The notes under the pieces were generated by a model, which saw only the letters and a program-made list of their open reading frames with translations, made no database searches and had not been told where the DNA came from. This document shows, one piece after another, positions 60,019-64,000 of a stretch of 64,000 bases of DNA. The position numbers were made by a program, and so were the translations under genes. Source of the DNA: Ceratorhiza oryzae-sativae (Eukaryota; Basidiomycota; Agaricomycetes; Cantharellales; Ceratobasidiaceae). Position 1 is the first letter of the stretch. Every line of letters begins with the position of its first letter. The stretch lies in the NCBI GenBank assembly GCA_030998015.1, contig JARWMV010000232.1, forward strand, positions 806,001 through 870,000. The letters are read 5' to 3'.

Positions 60019-63000
60019 ATGGTGTGGTCGTTTCTCACCACGGGAAAGGAGGCCCTTCACGCAGTAAGAAAATATACATTCAATCTTTGAGAACTCTCCA
60101 CTGATTTCGAGCAGCTGCTCAACCGGTTCTTGGCTCCTTATGTCGAGAACATGGATCTTAACCAATTGCAGTATGGTGTTTGGCAAGGTATGAAAGCGTG
60201 TTCTTCTCATGAGGTCACAATATCACCTGCTCGTTGCAGGCCAATTATCGTTACGCGGCCTCAAATTGAAGAAAGAGGCACTTGACAAATTTAGATTACC
60301 GGTAGATGTCTTAGAAGGTGTGTGCGACTCGTGACCCAACTTTGTGTCGCATCTGTATCGTTATACATACAGGATACGTTGGAACGTTTACTCTTACTGT
60401 TCCGTGGCAAAATATCACTGGGAAGCCGGTCGAGGTATTCATCGAGGACGTTTATCTGCTTGCCGTACCCGCCGCAGAAAGCACCGTGAGTTAGCCGCAC
60501 TCATCTTTTTTAGTGAAATCACTCTAAAAACTTCTTGAATAGTTTGACCCAACTGAAAATGAAGCAAGAATACAGGCTATGAAACAGGAGCGACTTTCGG
60601 CAGTAGAAATTATGAGGATGAAGGGGCAGGCCGCCGACCTGTCCGAGAAGAGTTGGTACAGTCTATTTGGCCACATCTTGTTGCTTATGTTTCTTTGATA
60701 GATAGCGCCCAGCAGCAACAAAGCCTGATCGAAAGTATGACCACCCGAATTGTGAACAATGTTCAAGTGACGGTCAAGAATATCCATATCCGATACGAGG
60801 ACTCGATCAGCGCACCTGGGGTACGCTGCTTATTGATAGCGATTTGAGCGGCAACCACAACTCAAATATTTTATTATAGCATCCATTTTCGGCTGGGGTC
60901 ACTCTTGCAGGCTTTACTGCCAAGTCAGTCAACGAGCAATGGGTACCCACCTTCATCCAAGATACAAAGAGTGGAATTCACAAGGTTTCTGAGTTTCTGG
61001 TCACAATTAAACCTCAGCTAATTTCATTTATTACTAGCTCGCAAGCTTGGAGTCTCTATCCGTTTACTTTAACACTGATATGACGAGTATGGCCGGCATG
61101 CCTTTCGCAGAGGCTATGCCCAAGTTCAAGGCTGGAGTGCGTATTTCCAGCTTAATATCCTTCATCTTGTTTATGCTTTGAGCAGATTTCCCAGCACGAC
61201 CAACCTCCACCTGATCACCAGTTTATCCTAAAGCCTGTCACCGGACAAGGCAGGGTACGTCCCCCGGCGAGCTACGACCGAGACGGTTACTTACGTATTT
61301 GTGGTGTTAGGTCATCATGAACCCTAGGATGGATAGTGAAACGCCCAAGACTGATGTGCAGTTGCTTTTCGATGAAATTGGCTTTACCATCGACGACCAC
61401 CAGTATCGCGATGCTATTTCTATGGTCGACATGTATCACTTTTATCTACGGCAACAGCAGGTGCGTAATGAATTTGTGTGACAAGCGTATGTTTCGACGT
61501 GTATCATCTTCACAGTATCGCGCGTTCAAACCCACTGAAGAAGAGCTCAAAGAAAACAAAGCTCGCGCATTGCTTCGGTTCGCCGGAAATATGATTTTGC
61601 GTGAGGTCCACGAAAAGAACTTCAAGTGGAGTTGGGCTCATTTTGCAAAGCGGCGCGACGATCGAAAGCGCTACGTGGAGTTATTCAAGAAGAGGGAAAT
61701 GGATAAAAATAAGACATTGTCCGGAGAGGTAAGCATAATCAATAGAATTCCCCCAACGGCCAATCGAGCTTGGACTAGGATCTTGCCGTCTTTGAGGCTC
61801 TCGAGCGTGAATTGGCATACGAGGATATCCGTTTCTACCGCTCCATCGCCCGATCCGAGCTGCGAAAAGAACGCGCCTCGCGCAAGGCTGAAGAAGCAGC
61901 CCATCCGCCCGCCGCGGCCCAGAATACTTCCACCGGGGGCGGTTGGACGTCTTGGATCTTTGGGGCGCCAAGGCCACTACCCAAACAGCCGAGGAGGAGG
62001 ATACTCTTGGTCTCGAGTCGATGACTGACGAGCAGCGCAAAGAACTTTACCAAGCCATCGACTATGATGAAAAGGCTGCGATCGCTGACTCTTTCGAAGC
62101 CCCGCGCGACGCGATGAAGATGCGCATTGCAGCTCAACTCAAGCGCGGCTCGTTTGCATTGCGTTCTTCCCAACTCAAGACCGAGGGCGACATGATTTCT
62201 GTCGTATTTGATGCCTTTAGAGCCGACGTGATCCAGCGCCCTGACAGCATGGATGCCGTTCTCCAGCTCGGGGGGTTTGGAGTTCACGACGGGACTCAGG
62301 TCGGGTCGATTCATCCACAGATCGTGCGTGTCAAAGAGAGCCACCGCAAACCGACGATCGATGAGAAGAAAGCTGTGTCAGAGCACGACAAAGGTTCGAA
62401 GGATAATTGGGAGTCAACAATGGACGATCGAGACAGTGTTGGAGGAGACGAATCGTTCCATGACGAACCCGAGTCAGAGCACGAGGGCGAGAATGAGGAG
62501 CATAGGCCTAAGGAAGAAGAAATCGCGGAGGTAGAGGATCCGTTCTTGTATATCAAATTCGAGAACAACCCGTTGGACGAACGAGCCGATACTGGATTGA
62601 CGGTCCGCATGCGCTATATGGAGATTGTGTATCATCGTGGATATGTCGAGGCAATCTATCAGTTCCTCAAGCCCCCAGAGAGTCAACTCGAGTCGGTTGG
62701 AGCCTTGTTGAACGCTGCTGGCGAGACCCTTGAAGGTCTGAGGAAGGAAACGCGCGCCGGCTTGGAGTATGCACTGCAGCAGCACAAAACGATAGATGTC
62801 AAGATGGACTTACAAGCTCCTGTTATCATTATCCCGGAAGATGTGACTGTCCAGCAGTGTCAACATGTTGTTCTAGATGCGGGTCATATTTCGATCGTGA
62901 GCGAGCTGGTGCCCAAGACCACGATACGCGAAATCGACGCCAAGAAGAAGCAACAATATACTGAGGACGATTATAGCCAGCTGGAATCCTTGATGTACGA

Positions 63001-64000
63001 TCGGTTTTTGGTTAAACTTCATTCTGCACAGGTAAATCATGAACATTTCCCAAATCCCGAGGGGTCTGACGTGGGCTTGCTCTTAGCTACTGCTCGGAGG
63101 CGATCTTGAAATTGTGCTTGCTGGTCTCAATCGCGGCCATGACGACGCACAAGAGCTTCATTTGTTGGAACGAATCAACCTCGATTTTCTCGCTCAAAGC
63201 ACTATCGTACCAGATGCCGCTAATCTCGCCAAGTTCAAGGTCTCAGGAAAGCTCCCCGAGCTGAAGGTCAATTTATCGAATTCAAAATATAAAGGCCTTA
63301 TGCGTATCGTCGAGATCGCCATCCCCAATTTCGGCGATGATAACATGTCTGCCTCCCAAATCAAGCCCAAATCCCGCAAAGATCCTGTACCTCCCGGTCC
63401 CCTCTCCCATCCTAGCAATGTGTTCTCTCGTGCCCCCGGATATGAGATAGATGACGTTGACGCTGAAACCAGTAGCTCTACGAGCCGGGATGAAGACTTT
63501 TTTGAAGCCAATGACGGCGAGATGACGGATCTCCAGTTGCATCAGCGCGCTGTCGAGTTCTCATTTGCCGTTGAGAAACTCCAAGCATCATTGTACAAGA
63601 CCGCACCAGATGGGACTGAGAAGCTTCTGGCAGATACTGTTCTTGAAGGGTTTGCCCTGCAGTTCGCGATGGCGAAGTTTAACATGAATGTGGACATTGT
63701 TCTGAGGTACGCATTTATCTGATTGTGGAAGAAAAGGGTGACTATATGCACAACTTTTTGAAGGTCAATCGGCGTGGGAATGGTTACTGATGAGCAAAAT
63801 CGCATGCAGCTTTTGACGTCGACTCAGCGGACGGATGGAAACGAAGCTCCAGCGGATCTTGTCATCGTCAAGTACGTTCGCGTGCAAAAAGAATCCCCCG
63901 AATTTTTGTCCATATATGGAGGAATCGACCAGAGTGTCGAGGTTGCATTGTCGACTTTCAATTTCAATGTGGTACCGGAACCGGTCATCACCCTCTACGA
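60019..64000 (+). CDS. VPS13: Vps13 lipid-transfer protein, N-terminal part (runs off the window)
   Basis: Bridge-like protein that moves lipids between organelles at contact sites. Begins MVWSFLTTGKEALHA, then LLNRFLAPYVENMDLNQLQY, the chorein domain (GQLSLRGLKLKKEALDKFRL; GYVGTFTLTVPWQNITGKPV). Further family marks are VQVTVKNIHIRYEDS, MDSETPKTDVQLLFDEIGFT, and EEDTLGLESMTDEQRKELY. A charged insert (ESEHEGENEEHRPKEEE) interrupts the repeating-beta-groove part. At about 61962-61975 the frame changes between GGGWTSWIFGA and KATTQTAEEED with no possible intron; the next to a GGGG run suggests a one-base assembly error in a gene that is otherwise open. The window ends inside the gene, roughly a third of the way through a protein that is usually about 3000 residues. 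Confidence 0.92.

Overview
This window is nuclear DNA from a filamentous basidiomycete, most likely an Agaricomycete. The evidence is dense genes on both strands, each split by many short introns of about 45-65 bp (GT...AG, plus one GC...AG), and fungal single-copy genes such as an AP-1 bZIP factor, Hsp104, a Cdc11-type septin and SAICAR synthetase. The F-box/LRR-like family at 37.9-48.4 kb reminds me of the large expanded families of Rhizoctonia/Ceratobasidium relatives; that placement is inference from memory, not a search.

Layout. 0-8.7 kb: 6-phosphogluconate dehydrogenase, Ku80 (minus), a Brl1/Brr6 nuclear-envelope protein divergent from Ku80, and the Get3 tail-anchored-protein ATPase. 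8.7-18.7 kb: regulatory and less certain genes: an unrecognised 230-aa intronless frame, an AP-1/Pap1-like oxidative-stress bZIP factor, a protein with a degenerate homeodomain and an Arg/Gly tail, and an aquaglyceroporin, with long gaps. 18.7-36.5 kb: core housekeeping: mitochondrial aconitase (Aco2-like), the Swt1 PIN nuclease, the KNL1/Spc105 kinetochore scaffold, SAICAR synthetase, the Snf2/Sth1 remodeller and a Cdc11-type septin. 36.5-51.6 kb: accessory region: one vague orphan locus, three related F-box-like genes in differing states of decay, an acetyl-CoA transporter, a secreted GH16 glucanase, and about 3 kb without a convincing gene. 51.6-64 kb: a DENN-domain protein, Hsp104, and the N-terminal part of Vps13, which runs off the end.

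Genes are mostly unrelated neighbours. The notable arrangement is a series of tight divergent pairs sharing short upstream regions: Ku80/Brl1, Aco2/Swt1, Snf2/septin (144 bp), acetyl-CoA transporter/GH16, and Hsp104/Vps13. KNL1 and SAICAR synthetase converge with about 107 bp between stop codons.

No clear new multi-gene system is visible. The items most worth a second look are the degenerate homeodomain protein, the decaying F-box-like cluster, the unexplained 230-aa frame at 9.0-9.7 kb, and single-base frame breaks in three otherwise intact genes (GH16, one F-box-like gene, Vps13) that may be assembly errors. No convincing tRNA, rRNA, transposon or CRISPR was found. Exon joins were made by eye; start and stop codons are given, exon edges are approximate.
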